64,000 nucleotides of DNA from Komarekiella atlantica HA4396-MV6 (GCA_019359395.1 JAHHHK010000034.1:1-64000), one strand, 5' to 3'. Counted from the stretch's first letter, positions 36,225-46,110 are shown. A program made the numbers and translations. Notes: a model not told the origin generated them from the sequence alone.

Positions 36225-37208
36225 TTAGCTAGCAACATATTCTTTGACATTAGCGCGACGGCGACGCAGATGAGCAAGAGCTTGATGTTCCAATTGGCGG
36301 ACGCGCTCACGACTAAGACTCAACCGCTCACCGACTTTCGCCAAAGACAATTCGTTACCATCCTCTAAACCAAAGCGTAGAGCTAAAACTTCTCGCTGTT
36401 GGGGGGTTAGTTCCGCAAGCAGGTTGTTCAAATCTTGGCGTAAGAACTCCTGGTTGGTGTAATACTCTGGTGATGGGCCGTCATCTTCGAGCATTTCTTG
36501 CAACTCGGTATCTTGGTTATCGCCAACTTTAACATCCAAAGAAACTGGTTGACGCGCCATATTCAAGTACTCGCGGATTTGGGCGGGTTCCAATTCCAGT
36601 TCTTTGGCAATTTCCGCCGGAGTGGGCGAACGACCCAAAGTTTGCGCCAGTTCTCGCTGTACTTTTTTGATTTTGTTCAGCTTTTCAGTGATGTGAATTG
36701 GTAGGCGAATAGTGCGGCCTTGCTGGGCGATCGCGCGGGTAATTGCCTGGCGAATCCACCAATAAGCATAAGTCGAAAACTTATAACCCCTTGTGGGATC
36801 AAACTTCTCTACACCCCGCTCTAATCCTAGAGTTCCTTCTTGGATCAAATCCAGAAACTCCATGTTCCGCTTTTGGTACTTCTTGGCAATAGCAACCACT
36901 AAGCGCAAGTTCGCTTCGATCATTTTTTGCTTTGCCCGCTTTCCCTGCGCCACCGTTTGTTTGACGTCGGTTTCAGTTTGGTGAACGTTGTCAGCCCATT
37001 CTGACATACTTGGTTCACGGTGCAGTTTCTTCGCCAAAGCCTCTTTGGCGTCGATTAGCGTCATCATTTGTTGCACCTGCTTCCCATACACAATCTCTTG
37101 TTCACGGGTGAGCAGTGGTACACGACCAATTTCTCGGAGATAGGTTCTCACCATATCAGCCGTAAATTTGGTGTTTAGGTTTTCCGTTTGGGTGTTAACA
37201 GTAGGCAT
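36225..37208 (-). CDS. Group 2 sigma-70 factor (RpoD-like)
   Basis: The 327-residue protein has sigma region 1.2 (DMVRTYLREIGRVPLLTREQE), region 2 with the core-binding and -10 motifs (ANLRLVVAIAKKYQKRNMEFLDLIQEG, then YKFSTYAYWWIRQAITRA; spans near 100-170), region 3 (LPIHITEKLNKIKKVQREL) and region 4 with the -35-binding helix-turn-helix (LSLSRERVRQLEHQALAHLR). It lacks the long N-terminal part of the primary factor, which places it in group 2, the non-essential stress and nutrient factors of cyanobacteria. It resembles the SigB/SigD kind, but I cannot assign a letter from sequence alone. Confidence 0.93.
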   Translation of the reverse strand: MPTVNTQTENLNTKFTADMVRTYLREIGRVPLLTREQEIVYGKQVQQMMTLIDAKEALAKKLHREPSMSEWADNVHQTETDVKQTVAQGKRAKQKMIEANLRLVVAIAKKYQKRNMEFLDLIQEGTLGLERGVEKFDPTRGYKFSTYAYWWIRQAITRAIAQQGRTIRLPIHITEKLNKIKKVQRELAQTLGRSPTPAEIAKELELEPAQIREYLNMARQPVSLDVKVGDNQDTELQEMLEDDGPSPEYYTNQEFLRQDLNNLLAELTPQQREVLALRFGLEDGNELSLAKVGERLSLSRERVRQLEHQALAHLRRRRANVKEYVAS

Positions 37209-38061
37209 TGGTGCGTTGTCCTCTACTCCGTAAACACAATGAATATTTTCTTACTAAGGTTTTCTTGCTAAGTGGATTGGGAAAGGTAGTACTTATATCA
37301 CGGAACATAGGGAGCTACCAAAAGCAATCAGTTAATACAGCCGTTGTCGAGACGGTATGCCCCTGCGATAGGTTCCCCCTACCTTCCCTAAATTTTTTAG
37401 TTTTTTAGAAGCACGGTGGGTTGTTTCTGAGAATTCTTCACTTGGACAGTCACTAGCGGCGACTGATAAATACGAAGTCAGTATGAGTTCTACTTAACTT
37501 TATATTACGACAAATTAGAGGAATAGTAAAGTAGCTTAAATAAAGCTTTCAATTATAATCCGAAATTGTGCGGTTGCCAAAAAATTAAAATTCCTTGAAT
37601 ACGCTTGTATATCTATAGTGACGCCAAAAACTCCTCTTCTGTTGCCAGTAATTAGCCGGATAACCGAACTTTATTGGCTGTGCTAATGGAGGGATGTTAC
37701 GAATGTGTCATTGGTCATTGGTCATTGGTGAGACAGCGCTTTTGGTGGGGTTTCTCTCTCTTACAAGACGCTAACGCGAACCGTAGGCGACTGCGTTCGC
37801 CTCACAACCTTTTGAGCATCCTGCGGCAGGCGTGCCGGAGGCATCATCCGAATGGTCAGTAGCATATAAGTTCTGACGTAGATGCATCGGCTGCTTCCTA
37901 CAGCCTAGAACAAATGACAAATGACAAATAACCAATACTTCTCTACTTTGAGACTGCGCCCCAAGCGTATCTATGCCGCAGGCTTTACGGCTCCGCCCAG
38001 TACAAGTCGGCTGCGCTCAAGGCAAGCCGCTCAGGACAAAGGACTAATGACAAATAACTCT
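37209..38061. other. Long intergenic region upstream of the sigma factor gene
   Basis: No credible gene in 850 bases. The first 350 bases should hold the sigma gene promoter. From 37700 to 38055 the DNA is a patchwork of interspersed repeats: GTCATTGGTCATTGGT units (37707-37730), an AGACGCTAACGCGAACCGTAGGC-type segment (37768-37800), AAATGACAAATGACAAAT (37915-37932) and GCCGCAGGC/GGCTGCGC-like segments (37975-38025). An open frame at 37674-37862 only reads through repeats. Confidence 0.6.
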
Positions 38062-39801
38062 TTAAAAACCAAGATCAGCTTTGGCTAGTTCCGCAGCGGC
38101 AAATACTTCTGTATCAGGCTTTTCTTCCCAGGCTGTATCACCAATTTCGGCGTAAAAAGTTGCATCGTAAGGACGCGTACGTACCACCACTGGCATCGGA
38201 ACGGCGTGACCCAAAATTAAAGCCTGTTGCTTAGAGTCTAACTTTGCTAACACCGATCGCAGAGCGCCACCACCAGACACACCTGTAAAAATCGCTTCAA
38301 TGTCTTTTTCATCGTTGAGCAAAGCGGTGATGCGAGTACCAATCTGGGACATAACTTCATTATCTATCCCCGATGGGCGTTGATCAACCACTAATAGTGT
38401 TACGAAATATTTCCGCAGTTCGCGGGCGATAGTACCAAAGATTGTACTTTGTACTATTGCTGGGTCTAGGAAACGGTGCGCCTCCTCAATAGTAATCATT
38501 AATGGCGTTGGGCGATCGCAGGGATTTTTGCTTTGCAAGAACTTATCTGCTTTTTTAACGTAATGCTCATGAATCCGTCGGGTGATCATATTAGTCACCA
38601 ACATATAAGAGAGCATATTAGACTGGGAACCGAATTCTACCACAACATTCTTCCCAGCTTCCAGAGATTGCAAAATTTTACTAATATAATTTTGAGGGCA
38701 AACAGCACGCATGTACTTCAAGCTGTCCATTCGCAAGAGTTTGCGCTGCAATGCCATAATCGAGCCTTTGTGTCCTCGCTTTTCGTCACAAAACATCTCG
38801 ATTTCTTCATTAGTCATGTTTAGCAATTGGACAATCCAAGACTTGCCAAACTCGCTATACAAAATATTAGCGTTATCCAAAGCTGCATCTGAAAGCCCTA
38901 AATCTCGACTACATAACTTAATATCTTCAACTTCAATTTGCTCGTAGCTAAGATAGAGTTCTTGAGCATCGCGCACACCCCGGCGCTTTGTTGATTCCGG
39001 GTCGAGGGTGTAGACTTCGACTTTACCAGGAAATAATTGCTTTAAACCTTTAACAGTATTAACGTTCTTACCTTCTGCAACTGCTTCCCAGCCATACTCT
39101 GAGTGCATATCAAAAATCAAGTTCACCGCTGCGCTTTTGCGGATGACGCCAGCTAAAAGTAAGCGTGTCAAAAAGGATTTACCAGTACCAGATTTACCAA
39201 AAACCCCGTTACTACGTTCAACAAAGCGGTTTAAATCGATGCAGACTGGTACATCCATATCCAAAGGTTTCCCGATGGAAAAGTTGCGCCTTTGGGGGTC
39301 ATCTTCCCAGCCAAATACTCGGCGAAAATCATCTTCACTTGCTTCGTACACTTGACTAAAGTGACTAGGAATAGTTTTAACAGGCAACAATTCCATCGTA
39401 GTACTGCTTTGGGGCACAAATGAAGCCAATCCCGTCGTCGATGGGACGAAGGGATTTGCAGATTTGCCATTTGTAGGGGAGAAAGATTCCTCAGCTTCGG
39501 GAGTAAACATCAACATCGGTGCGAGGTTGACTGTACCGTAAGTACCACTTCCGGCTAAAACATCTCGTAAAAAAGTGTCTTCCCAACTGGGGGGATTAGC
39601 GATAATTCGCGCATTAGCAGCTCCCAGTGCCACATCTGTCAGCATACAAAAAAAACGCGATCGCATCCCTTGTACTACGAGAAATTTACCCACCCGCATA
39701 TCTTCAACAGAAATATCAGGGTGTAATCGTACTTCTAACCCTCCCGTGAGCGAACCTTGTGTTACCGAACCTAATGGCTGTCCCGAATTCATTTTGGTCA
39801 T
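38062..39801 (-). CDS. HerA-like ATPase (DUF87/FtsK-HerA superfamily)
   Basis: The 579-residue protein has an N-terminal HAS-barrel-like region (about 10-140), then the ATPase core: Walker A GKSGTGKS at 202-209, LIFDMHSEYGWEAV, Walker B in LMITIEEAHRFLDP (about 445-458) and VVDQRPSGIDNEVMSQIGTR, typical of HerA. HerA hexamers translocate DNA, usually with a NurA nuclease in end resection. No nurA gene is next to it; the downstream neighbour is a glutathione S-transferase gene upstream on the same strand. The role in this organism is therefore uncertain. Confidence 0.85.
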   Translation of the reverse strand: MTKMNSGQPLGSVTQGSLTGGLEVRLHPDISVEDMRVGKFLVVQGMRSRFFCMLTDVALGAANARIIANPPSWEDTFLRDVLAGSGTYGTVNLAPMLMFTPEAEESFSPTNGKSANPFVPSTTGLASFVPQSSTTMELLPVKTIPSHFSQVYEASEDDFRRVFGWEDDPQRRNFSIGKPLDMDVPVCIDLNRFVERSNGVFGKSGTGKSFLTRLLLAGVIRKSAAVNLIFDMHSEYGWEAVAEGKNVNTVKGLKQLFPGKVEVYTLDPESTKRRGVRDAQELYLSYEQIEVEDIKLCSRDLGLSDAALDNANILYSEFGKSWIVQLLNMTNEEIEMFCDEKRGHKGSIMALQRKLLRMDSLKYMRAVCPQNYISKILQSLEAGKNVVVEFGSQSNMLSYMLVTNMITRRIHEHYVKKADKFLQSKNPCDRPTPLMITIEEAHRFLDPAIVQSTIFGTIARELRKYFVTLLVVDQRPSGIDNEVMSQIGTRITALLNDEKDIEAIFTGVSGGGALRSVLAKLDSKQQALILGHAVPMPVVVRTRPYDATFYAEIGDTAWEEKPDTEVFAAAELAKADLGF

Positions 39802-39824
39802 TTGTCATTGGTCATTTGTCAAGA

Positions 39825-39906
39825 GTAGAGACGCGATTAATCGTAGAGACGCGATTAATCGTAGAGACGCGATTAATCGTAGAGACGCGATTAATCGCGT
39901 CTGTAC
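39825..39906. repeat. Tandem REP half-palindromes ending in a full palindrome
   Basis: Four tandem 18-base units GTAGAGACGCGATTAATC (39825-39896). The last runs on into GCGTCTGTAC, which completes a 28-base palindrome (39879-39906). The arms GTAGAGACG / CGTCTGTAC match the REP family at 54824 and elsewhere, but the core is CGATTAATCG instead of TTGCAATGCAA. Confidence 0.85.
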
Positions 39907-39970
39907 AAGGGTCAAGAGGCAGGAGATAATATTTATTCTTCCCCAATCCCCAATCCTCAGTCCCCATTAC

Positions 39971-40765
39971 CTAGTCAATCTGAATCGAAGTCGGCGCACT
40001 TCCCGATGGTGAGGTAGTCATGATTAATGGTTTGCGGAATTGGGCATAAAGGCGATCGCGCCAGGCGAAGAATGGTTCATAATCAGGATTCTCCGCAAAT
40101 ATTGGCACTCCCTTTCCTCTAATAGATGCTGGTAAATCTAGGTAAGGGCCACTGGGAAACTTTAATAATATCGATAAACCTGCTACAGTCAAGTCAGCTA
40201 AAGTAGGTTCATCTCCTGTTAAATAAGGACTATCTGCCAGCAGTAACGTCAGTGCGTCTAAGTCTTGCTTCAAATCCGCGATCGCTGACTTGATCACATC
40301 TGGGCTATAACCTACCCCAAAACCCAAAACTGTCAGGAAGTCACTGGGTACTCCTTCTACCAGACTTTTGAATACATCTGGTACAGAGGTGGGTAATAAA
40401 GACTTACGAAAATTTTGATCTTGGCTAATAGCTGAAAATAGGGCTTTGCGACCTTTGACTCCTATCGATTCATCTGCCCATTCTTCGAGCAATAAGGTTA
40501 CACCCCGTTTTTTGGGGTCTTGCGGTAACAGTGGGCGCTCAGGATATTCTAAGTCCAAATACTTAGCGATCGCTGTTGAATCAGCAATATATTTATTCCT
40601 ATCTTTCAACACTGGCACTTGTCTTTGACCAGTCAATCGGAAAAGTTCTACTTGTCCAATTCCAGGCGTCACCTCAATTTTGCGGTAGTCTAGTCCTTTA
40701 TAATCTAAAATCAAGCGTACTTTCTCTGAGTATTGAGATAGTTCCCATTGGTATAATTCCAGCAT
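39971..40765 (-). CDS. Glutathione S-transferase family protein
   Basis: The 264-residue protein has an N-terminal thioredoxin-like domain (about 1-78; LYQWELSQYSEKVRLILDYK, RQVPVLKD with the cis-proline, and ADSTAIAKYLDLEYP) and a helical C-terminal domain (about 90-225; LTGDEPTLADLTVAGLSILL carries the conserved Asp of the N-capping box). The active-site position appears to be the Ser in ELSQYSEK. The substrate is unknown. It is upstream of the HerA-like gene with a REP array between, so separate transcription is likely. Confidence 0.88.
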   Translation of the reverse strand: MLELYQWELSQYSEKVRLILDYKGLDYRKIEVTPGIGQVELFRLTGQRQVPVLKDRNKYIADSTAIAKYLDLEYPERPLLPQDPKKRGVTLLLEEWADESIGVKGRKALFSAISQDQNFRKSLLPTSVPDVFKSLVEGVPSDFLTVLGFGVGYSPDVIKSAIADLKQDLDALTLLLADSPYLTGDEPTLADLTVAGLSILLKFPSGPYLDLPASIRGKGVPIFAENPDYEPFFAWRDRLYAQFRKPLIMTTSPSGSAPTSIQID

Positions 40766-41363
40766 ATTGTATACCTTGTAACTCGTTATTTTATTGACTT
40801 TATAATTCTACATAATTCTATCTTCAGTTAAGGTGATTTTCATTGGTCTGAATAGCTCAATTTCCCATTTGAGCAACATTAGAATTAAATTTTTGCTTGA
40901 CTTGTAACCAATTACTAATTTACAAAAATCTAGGACTAGCCCTTTCAAGGTGTAATGCATTTTTCTTGGTGTCTTGGCATCTTAGTGGTTAAAAATTTGA
41001 CTTTTGAACCACTAAGGTACTAAGACACGAAGGTGAAAAGCCTAAAATTCGCCAAACTTTTTGGATTTTTACCCACCTTGAAAGGGCTAGTTCTAATGTA
41101 ATATTTTCGCACTTTCTAAAAATTTGCATTCCGATTAGTGAGGCTTGGGAACTATTCTTAGTGCGATCGCTAAATAAACGAAGGGAGAAAATTTATTCTA
41201 TTAAATGATACATATCAGCATCAGCCGATTTTGATGTTAAGTTTTACCTGTACAAATGATTTTAGTGAAAAAATTTTACTTCCCTCTAAGGTTAGATTTT
41301 ATGCATAGCAAAATGTTATAAATCTTTATGTAACCTGTGGACAAATAAAGACAAACAAAATTT
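40766..41363. other. Intergenic region with a foldback element
   Basis: No gene seen. It holds the nested inverted-repeat element at 40935-41091. The 200 bases before 41364 are AT-rich and probably carry the promoter of the fasciclin gene. Confidence 0.6.
40935..41091. repeat. Foldback element with nested inverted repeats
   Basis: Outer arms ACTAGCCCTTTCAAGGTG (40935-40952) and CACCTTGAAAGGGCTAGT (41074-41091) are a perfect 18-bp inverted repeat. Inside lie 26-base arms (40965-40990 and 41007-41032), about 85 percent complementary, with a 16-base loop. The whole can fold on itself. No coding capacity. Confidence 0.8.
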
Positions 41364-42203
41364 ATGAAGGCAAATTACAGCAAATTACTGACCACTTTGG
41401 CAAGCATAGCCGGATTAACTAGTACCAGTCTTGTTCTTACTTTACCATCTGGAGCAAAAGAGGTACTAAATTCTCAGCCCAGTGTTTTCAACGAGACTCC
41501 CTATAACCGTGGTCAAGACGTACAAGCAAATGCTCAATACACAGCTGTTGAAGCTCCTTCAGAAATAGAAAAAGATAATCCCAAACCTAAGAAAAAGAAA
41601 CAAGTAGCGCAAAGCGGGGGTGTACTAAATCCTAGACCAAGTATTTTCGATGAGCCTCCCTACAGACGTAGCACCACTACTACGCCTAGTGAACCTGTAC
41701 CCTTAACCCCACCTACTACCCCCGGAGCTACACCCACCACACCACCTACTACAACTCCACCAGCCCCAGGGACGAGTACCACTCAAGGCAAAACTTTGTT
41801 AGCACTAGCAGAGTCAAACAGCTCCTTCACAACTTTAACCAAAGCTTTAAAAGCAGCTGGATTGACAGAAGCTTTGCAAGGCAAAGATAACCTAACTATT
41901 TTCGCACCGACTGACACAGCCTTTGCAAAATTGCCACAAGATGCTGTACGAGATTTGTTGAAGCCAGAGAATAAAGAAGTATTGCTTAAACTCTTAACTT
42001 ACCATGTGGTACCTGGTAAAGTACTATCCACCGATTTAAAATCTGGCGAAGTCAAAAGCCTTGAAGGTGGCGCAATCAACGTCAAGGTTGATCCGGCTGC
42101 TGGTGTAACTGTCAATGATGCTAGAGTCACTCAAGCAGATATCACAGGTAGTAACGGCGTGATCCATGCAATTGATCAGGTGATTCTGCCTCCTGACTTG
42201 TAA
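41364..42203 (+). CDS. Exported fasciclin (FAS1) domain protein
   Basis: The 279-residue protein has a signal peptide (about 1-30, LASIAGLTSTSLVLTLPSGA), a Pro/Thr-rich linker (about 110-145) and one FAS1 domain (about 146-279: LLALAESNSSFTTLTKALKA, LTIFAPTDTAFAKLP and the H-box YHVVPGKV, ending GVIHAIDQVILPP). Single-FAS1 proteins mediate adhesion or bind lipids and polysaccharides at the cell surface. The linker region carries a duplicated motif, LNSQPSVFNETPYNRG (about 36-51) and LNPRPSIFDEPPYRRS (about 92-107), outside the FAS1 domain. A terminator follows the gene. Confidence 0.88.
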   Translation: MKANYSKLLTTLASIAGLTSTSLVLTLPSGAKEVLNSQPSVFNETPYNRGQDVQANAQYTAVEAPSEIEKDNPKPKKKKQVAQSGGVLNPRPSIFDEPPYRRSTTTTPSEPVPLTPPTTPGATPTTPPTTTPPAPGTSTTQGKTLLALAESNSSFTTLTKALKAAGLTEALQGKDNLTIFAPTDTAFAKLPQDAVRDLLKPENKEVLLKLLTYHVVPGKVLSTDLKSGEVKSLEGGAINVKVDPAAGVTVNDARVTQADITGSNGVIHAIDQVILPPDL

Positions 42204-42918
42204 GTGAAAAACAGGTAAAACTTGTAACATAACCAAGTTAAGATTAAGTGTTCACAAGAAATAACCCCGTTAAGATGTTAATTTGAGACGGGGTTTTTCT
42301 GTAACGGTTATTGGTCATTTGTCATTCTCTCCCCTGCTCCCCTGCTCCCCCATTTATGTAGCTATAACGACTAAGTAAAAGTATTGAAGAAAGTTCAACA
42401 GTCAACTATGCTATGATGAGATTGTCGAGAAATATTTTCGGTCATGTGACTGAATTATATAGACGCCTCTCCGAATCTAAATCTCTACACTCTTTGATTC
42501 TAGAGGTTTGCTATGTCAATTTATATTGGTAATTTATCTAAATGAAGTCATAATCTTTAACTTCATACATGTTTTTTCCGAGTTGAGACTTTTGCAAAAG
42601 ACTTCATAAGCCACGTTCACAAGGAAGCATGATAGACTTTCAAGGCAGGTTAAATTTATCTCCTAATTCATCAACAGAGCAATCATAGTAAAATATCTTC
42701 CAACCAGATTCGGATTAATCCAATTGTTGAAAATAACATCAATAATTGAGTTTAAAAGCTAGCTTCTGAGCTTGCAAAAAATTCAAATTTTCAGTTCACT
42801 GAATCGTGTTGGAATATTTCCTACAAACTGATACATCTTACTGCCAATAATATGTTGGAAAAACTGACAGTAAAATAATGTCGCAAATGCAGATAGGATA
42901 CACATACTGCTTGAAAAT
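42204..42918. other. Intergenic region
   Basis: Apart from the terminator at 42263-42299 and a short GGTCATTTGTCATT repeat (42311-42325), no gene or repeat family was recognised. The sequence is AT-rich. Promoter elements for the next gene must lie before 42919 but cannot be placed. Confidence 0.5.
42263..42299 (+). terminator. Rho-independent terminator after the fasciclin gene
   Basis: AACCCCGT (42263-42270) pairs with ACGGGGTT (42288-42295) and the stem runs into a T-tract (42294-42298). The loop is 17 bases. Confidence 0.8.
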
Positions 42919-43347
42919 ATGCCCAACACTATAATTACTCGTCCTGAGTCACTTTCGGAAGATTGCTTCTTTACTTACGCAATTGGGACTGAATTACATG
43001 ATAGTAATTCTACCGCCCAATATTTACGCAGAATCAGGAAAGAAGATAAACCATATATCGATATAGCAGTTTCTACTAGACCTGGCTATCGGTTTGAAGT
43101 TTGCCTGATCCCAGTGGAAGGATTTGCTCAAGAAAGAATATTGACAAAAGATGGATTCGCCAAAGCTTTAGGGGTTATTTGTGCCGTATCTAACAAAGCT
43201 AGGAAGCGATTTCCTTCAGGGAACGGACAGGATATTGTCCGATGCCAATTTAGTAACTTAGCTGATGCGGTAGCTGTAGCAAATAGGTTGTCCGCGTTAC
43301 CTTCCGATATGTATGAAACTATCTCCAAAGTTCCATCTGTTTTGTGA
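42919..43347 (+). CDS. Protein of unknown function
   Basis: The 142-residue product is soluble, with no signal peptide or membrane segment, and mixed alpha/beta character (DKPYIDIAVSTRPGYRFEVCLI, KDGFAKALGVICAVSNKARK, FSNLADAVAVANRLSAL). No family was recognised. The ATG at 42919 follows a long spacer and no strong ribosome binding site is visible. Codon use and composition look like those of neighbouring genes, which supports it being real. Confidence 0.62.
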   Translation: MPNTIITRPESLSEDCFFTYAIGTELHDSNSTAQYLRRIRKEDKPYIDIAVSTRPGYRFEVCLIPVEGFAQERILTKDGFAKALGVICAVSNKARKRFPSGNGQDIVRCQFSNLADAVAVANRLSALPSDMYETISKVPSVL

Positions 43348-43499
43348 AAAAATCAATGATTCGTATATCATCTGAGCCAAGCAGCGACCTTCGCTGATAC
43401 TTTCCAAAAAGTATGCATTTTAGCTACTAAGGATTTTAGCTAAGTGCGGATAATTATCCTGTTTTGACATGATTACCCTTAATTCAAAGTGAGTTTTTT

Positions 43500-43733
43500 A
43501 TGACTAACGGCCCTTTGCGTGAAGAACCCCGTAACCAACGAGCTACTGTAATTCGTACAAGCAATGAATTTATTCTCTTAGAATGGCTAAAATCAAGTGG
43601 TCGTTTAATAGAGCGGGAACCTCAAGAATCTGAGTATTTAAATGAAGTAGAAGAAATTTCAGAGATGATCGATCTGGATGATATCCCATACGATCATGAT
43701 GATGACGATGTTGAAATGGATTTAGAAGCTTAG
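43500..43733 (+). CDS. DUF3134 family protein
   Basis: This 77-residue acidic protein (start MTNGPLREEPRNQRATVIRT) matches the cyanobacterial DUF3134 family: a basic N-terminal third, a middle with ILLEWLKSSGRLIERE and an Asp/Glu-rich tail (DLDDIPYDHDDDDVEMDLEA). The function is unknown; the very acidic tail suggests a binding or decoy role, which is a guess. A terminator hairpin follows at 43817-43840, so it is transcribed separately from the next gene. Confidence 0.85.
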   Translation: MTNGPLREEPRNQRATVIRTSNEFILLEWLKSSGRLIEREPQESEYLNEVEEISEMIDLDDIPYDHDDDDVEMDLEA

Positions 43734-43816
43734 TAGATCAGATGTTCGTAATTCTCTCTAGGGCTATCTTCGCTGCACTCTAAGCGTTTACGTAATTCGT
43801 GGGGCTACACGCCGCA

Positions 43817-43840
43817 GGAAAGAGTCTCTTTCCTTTTTTT
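43817..43840 (+). terminator. Rho-independent terminator after the DUF3134 gene
   Basis: GGAAAGAG (43817-43824) and CTCTTTCC (43826-43833) form a perfect stem around one base and are followed by seven T residues. The next gene's first ATG frame opens just after it. Confidence 0.8.
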
Positions 43841-43980
43841 ACCGTATTGTGCAGCGCTTAAGTATATCTGCAATACTAAAAGAGCGATCGCCCACCCCTT
43901 TTGTTTTAAAGCTGATGCCAGAATTTGCTAAAAGCTCGTTAACATTAGATTCGGCGTATTTAATGTTTGAGAGTGCAAAA

Positions 43981-45156
43981 ATGTCTAAACATCTGGGTCA
44001 AAAAATCGCACCTACACCGATATCAGCCGATCTTGGGGTGGTGGATTTAATTGATAATTACTTCACTGCTTACAACTCGGCGCGTTTGCGGGAAATTTGT
44101 CAATTACTGAGTCGTGATGTACTGACGGAGGGTGTCACGGTGGGAGTTAGCCTTTCCGGTGCAATGACACCAGCAGGATTTGGGGTTTCAGCACTTGCAC
44201 CCTTAATTCGCAACGGCTTTATTGACTGGATGATTAGTACTGGTGCAAATCTTTACCACGATATGCACTATGGTTTAGGTTTTGAACTTTTTGCTGGTAA
44301 TCCGTTTTTAGATGATGTGAAACTGCGCCAGGAAGGCACTATCCGCATTTACGACATTATTTTTGGGTATGACGTGCTACTGGAAACCGATGCATTCATT
44401 CGCAAGATTCTGCAAGCAGAACCGTTTCAAAAGCGAATGGGAACCGCTGAGTTTCACCATTTATTGGGTAAGTATGTTCGGGAAGTAGAAAAGCAACTGG
44501 GAGTGCAGAATTCCTGCTTACTAGCAACAGCTTATGAATATGGCGTACCCATTTATACGTCTTCTCCAGGAGATAGTTCAATTGGGATGAACGTAGCAGC
44601 TTTGGCATTAGAAGGTTCACAGTTGGTATTAGATCCTTCAATTGACGTGAATGAGACAGCCGCGATCGCCTACAGTGCCCGTGAATCAGAAGGTAAAAGT
44701 GCGGCTATAATTCTCGGTGGTGGTAGCCCTAAAAACTTTTTGCTACAAACTCAACCGCAAATTCACGAAGTCCTCGGACTAGAAGAAAGAGGACACGATT
44801 ACTTTGTGCAGTTTACCGATGCTCGTCCAGATACAGGCGGTTTGTCAGGAGCAACCCCTTCAGAAGCCGTCAGTTGGGGTAAAATTGACCCAGAAGAGTT
44901 GCCTAATACGATTGTTTGTTACACAGATAGTACAATTGCGATCCCTCTGGTGACAGCGTACGTTTTAAACAAGTGCCAGCCTCGTTCTCTGAAACGTCTG
45001 TATGATAGACGAGAAGCCATGTTTAACAAACTTCAGACAGACTATCTAGCAGCTAAAACCCAACCATCAGATAAAATCCCAGCAGCCGTAACTGATAGTG
45101 CTTCACAGCAGGTAGCAACTTATCCTTGCGGTAGGCTGATACCCAATACTCACTAG
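43981..45156 (+). CDS. Deoxyhypusine synthase-like protein (homospermidine biosynthesis type)
   Basis: The ATG at 43981 ([20 protein letters not shown]) gives 391 residues, the usual length. A longer frame from 43849 starts almost at a terminator and is doubtful. The DHS fold signatures are present: [60 protein letters not shown] and SEAVSWGKI, whose Lys is the residue that forms the enzyme-butylimine intermediate in DHS. Bacteria lack eIF5A, so bacterial members are thought to use putrescine or spermidine to make homospermidine or similar polyamines. Cofactor NAD is expected. Confidence 0.9.
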   Translation: MSKHLGQKIAPTPISADLGVVDLIDNYFTAYNSARLREICQLLSRDVLTEGVTVGVSLSGAMTPAGFGVSALAPLIRNGFIDWMISTGANLYHDMHYGLGFELFAGNPFLDDVKLRQEGTIRIYDIIFGYDVLLETDAFIRKILQAEPFQKRMGTAEFHHLLGKYVREVEKQLGVQNSCLLATAYEYGVPIYTSSPGDSSIGMNVAALALEGSQLVLDPSIDVNETAAIAYSARESEGKSAAIILGGGSPKNFLLQTQPQIHEVLGLEERGHDYFVQFTDARPDTGGLSGATPSEAVSWGKIDPEELPNTIVCYTDSTIAIPLVTAYVLNKCQPRSLKRLYDRREAMFNKLQTDYLAAKTQPSDKIPAAVTDSASQQVATYPCGRLIPNTH

Positions 45157-46110
45157 GCAAGGAGTTATCCATTACCTGAATCTTTATTAACATTCCAATA
45201 AATCAGATAGCGGCGATTACACGACATCGCCGCATTCTTTTGAGGGGAGTGACGTCCAACTGGGTAAGGACACGATAGACCTCTTGCATAAATGCTTAAA
45301 TTGTCATGTTGAGCGGAGCGAAACATCTCGGAGATTCCTCCCTCCAATACGTTCTGGTCAGAATGACACTCATAATTTTCGGACTTTTGCAAGAGGTCTA
45401 ATGATTTCTAGAAAATTTTGACATGAGCAAACCTAGAGCCAGTGTTTTTGCCTAAACTATTCTCTTTCCAAATTAAAAAAGTAGTTAAAGTCTCTCAGTC
45501 TTAATACTGTTAACTACTACGGTAAAATTGCATTGTAAGTATTATAAATTTGCATTTATGTGAATTAATCTTACTTCATTAATGATTTAGCTCACTGACT
45601 TGCTTTCTATTTTTTTTGATTTAAATAATTTTTTAGGGTAGTTTCGATATCTAACAGCGAATCCCTAAAAGCATTTTCATATATGAGTTTTAGTAGTTTT
45701 CCCATCAGAATCAGTTACTAAATTTGGTAGATATCCTTTAAGATAAAAGTTGAATTTCATACTTAAGATATACGGACTAGCTCAGAGAGAAGTTACTTAT
45801 TTATACGGAAGACTTTTTTTGCAGCGAAAGTTACATTCTTAGTCACATAAGTAATTAGGCAGTACGTAAGAATAAGTTGCCCATATTCATAGCTATAAGC
45901 CTTGATAAACAAGGAATAGCACGAATAAAAGAGCAATTAATTTATGCACGCCACCTCAGTATATTTCTTGAGTAAATTAAATAATTTAACTCATTAAATA
46001 TGCATTCCCAAAACGCTTAAGTTTTGGGTTGATATTACTGGTAATTCTTTAGGGAACTGCCAAATTTTCTGCTGTCTAAAAACCCAGGATATAAGTCTAG
46101 TCAATAAATT
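45157..46110. other. Long intergenic region upstream of the DUF11 cluster
   Basis: No credible gene. It holds the MITE-like element at 45275-45401. From 45420 to 46110 the DNA is very AT-rich without recognisable repeats and may contain a long leader and the promoter of the surface protein cluster. A frame at 45165-45392 on the minus strand runs through the MITE and is rejected. Confidence 0.6.
45275..45401. repeat. MITE-like element
   Basis: GACCTCTTGCA (45278-45288) is the exact reverse complement of TGCAAGAGGTC (45388-45398), and both ends are flanked by TA, as after insertion into a TA target. The inner TTGTCATGTTGAGCGGAGCG and TCAGAATGACA pair imperfectly and match those of the element at 456-655. 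Length 125 bases; non-coding. Confidence 0.7.

Noticed and set aside
37674-37862. Open frame of 62 codons
   Set aside because: Built from GGTCATTGGT repeats and other interspersed sequence.
39575-40012. Open frame of 145 codons with a RRDAIN repeat
   Set aside because: The repeat is the translated REP half-palindrome array; the frame is antisense to the ends of two real genes.
43849-43980. Upstream extension of the deoxyhypusine-synthase-like gene
   Set aside because: Begins next to a terminator T-tract and adds 44 residues without family match; the ATG at 43981 fits.
45165-45392. Open frame of 75 codons on the minus strand
   Set aside because: Mostly a translation of the MITE-like element at 45275-45401.
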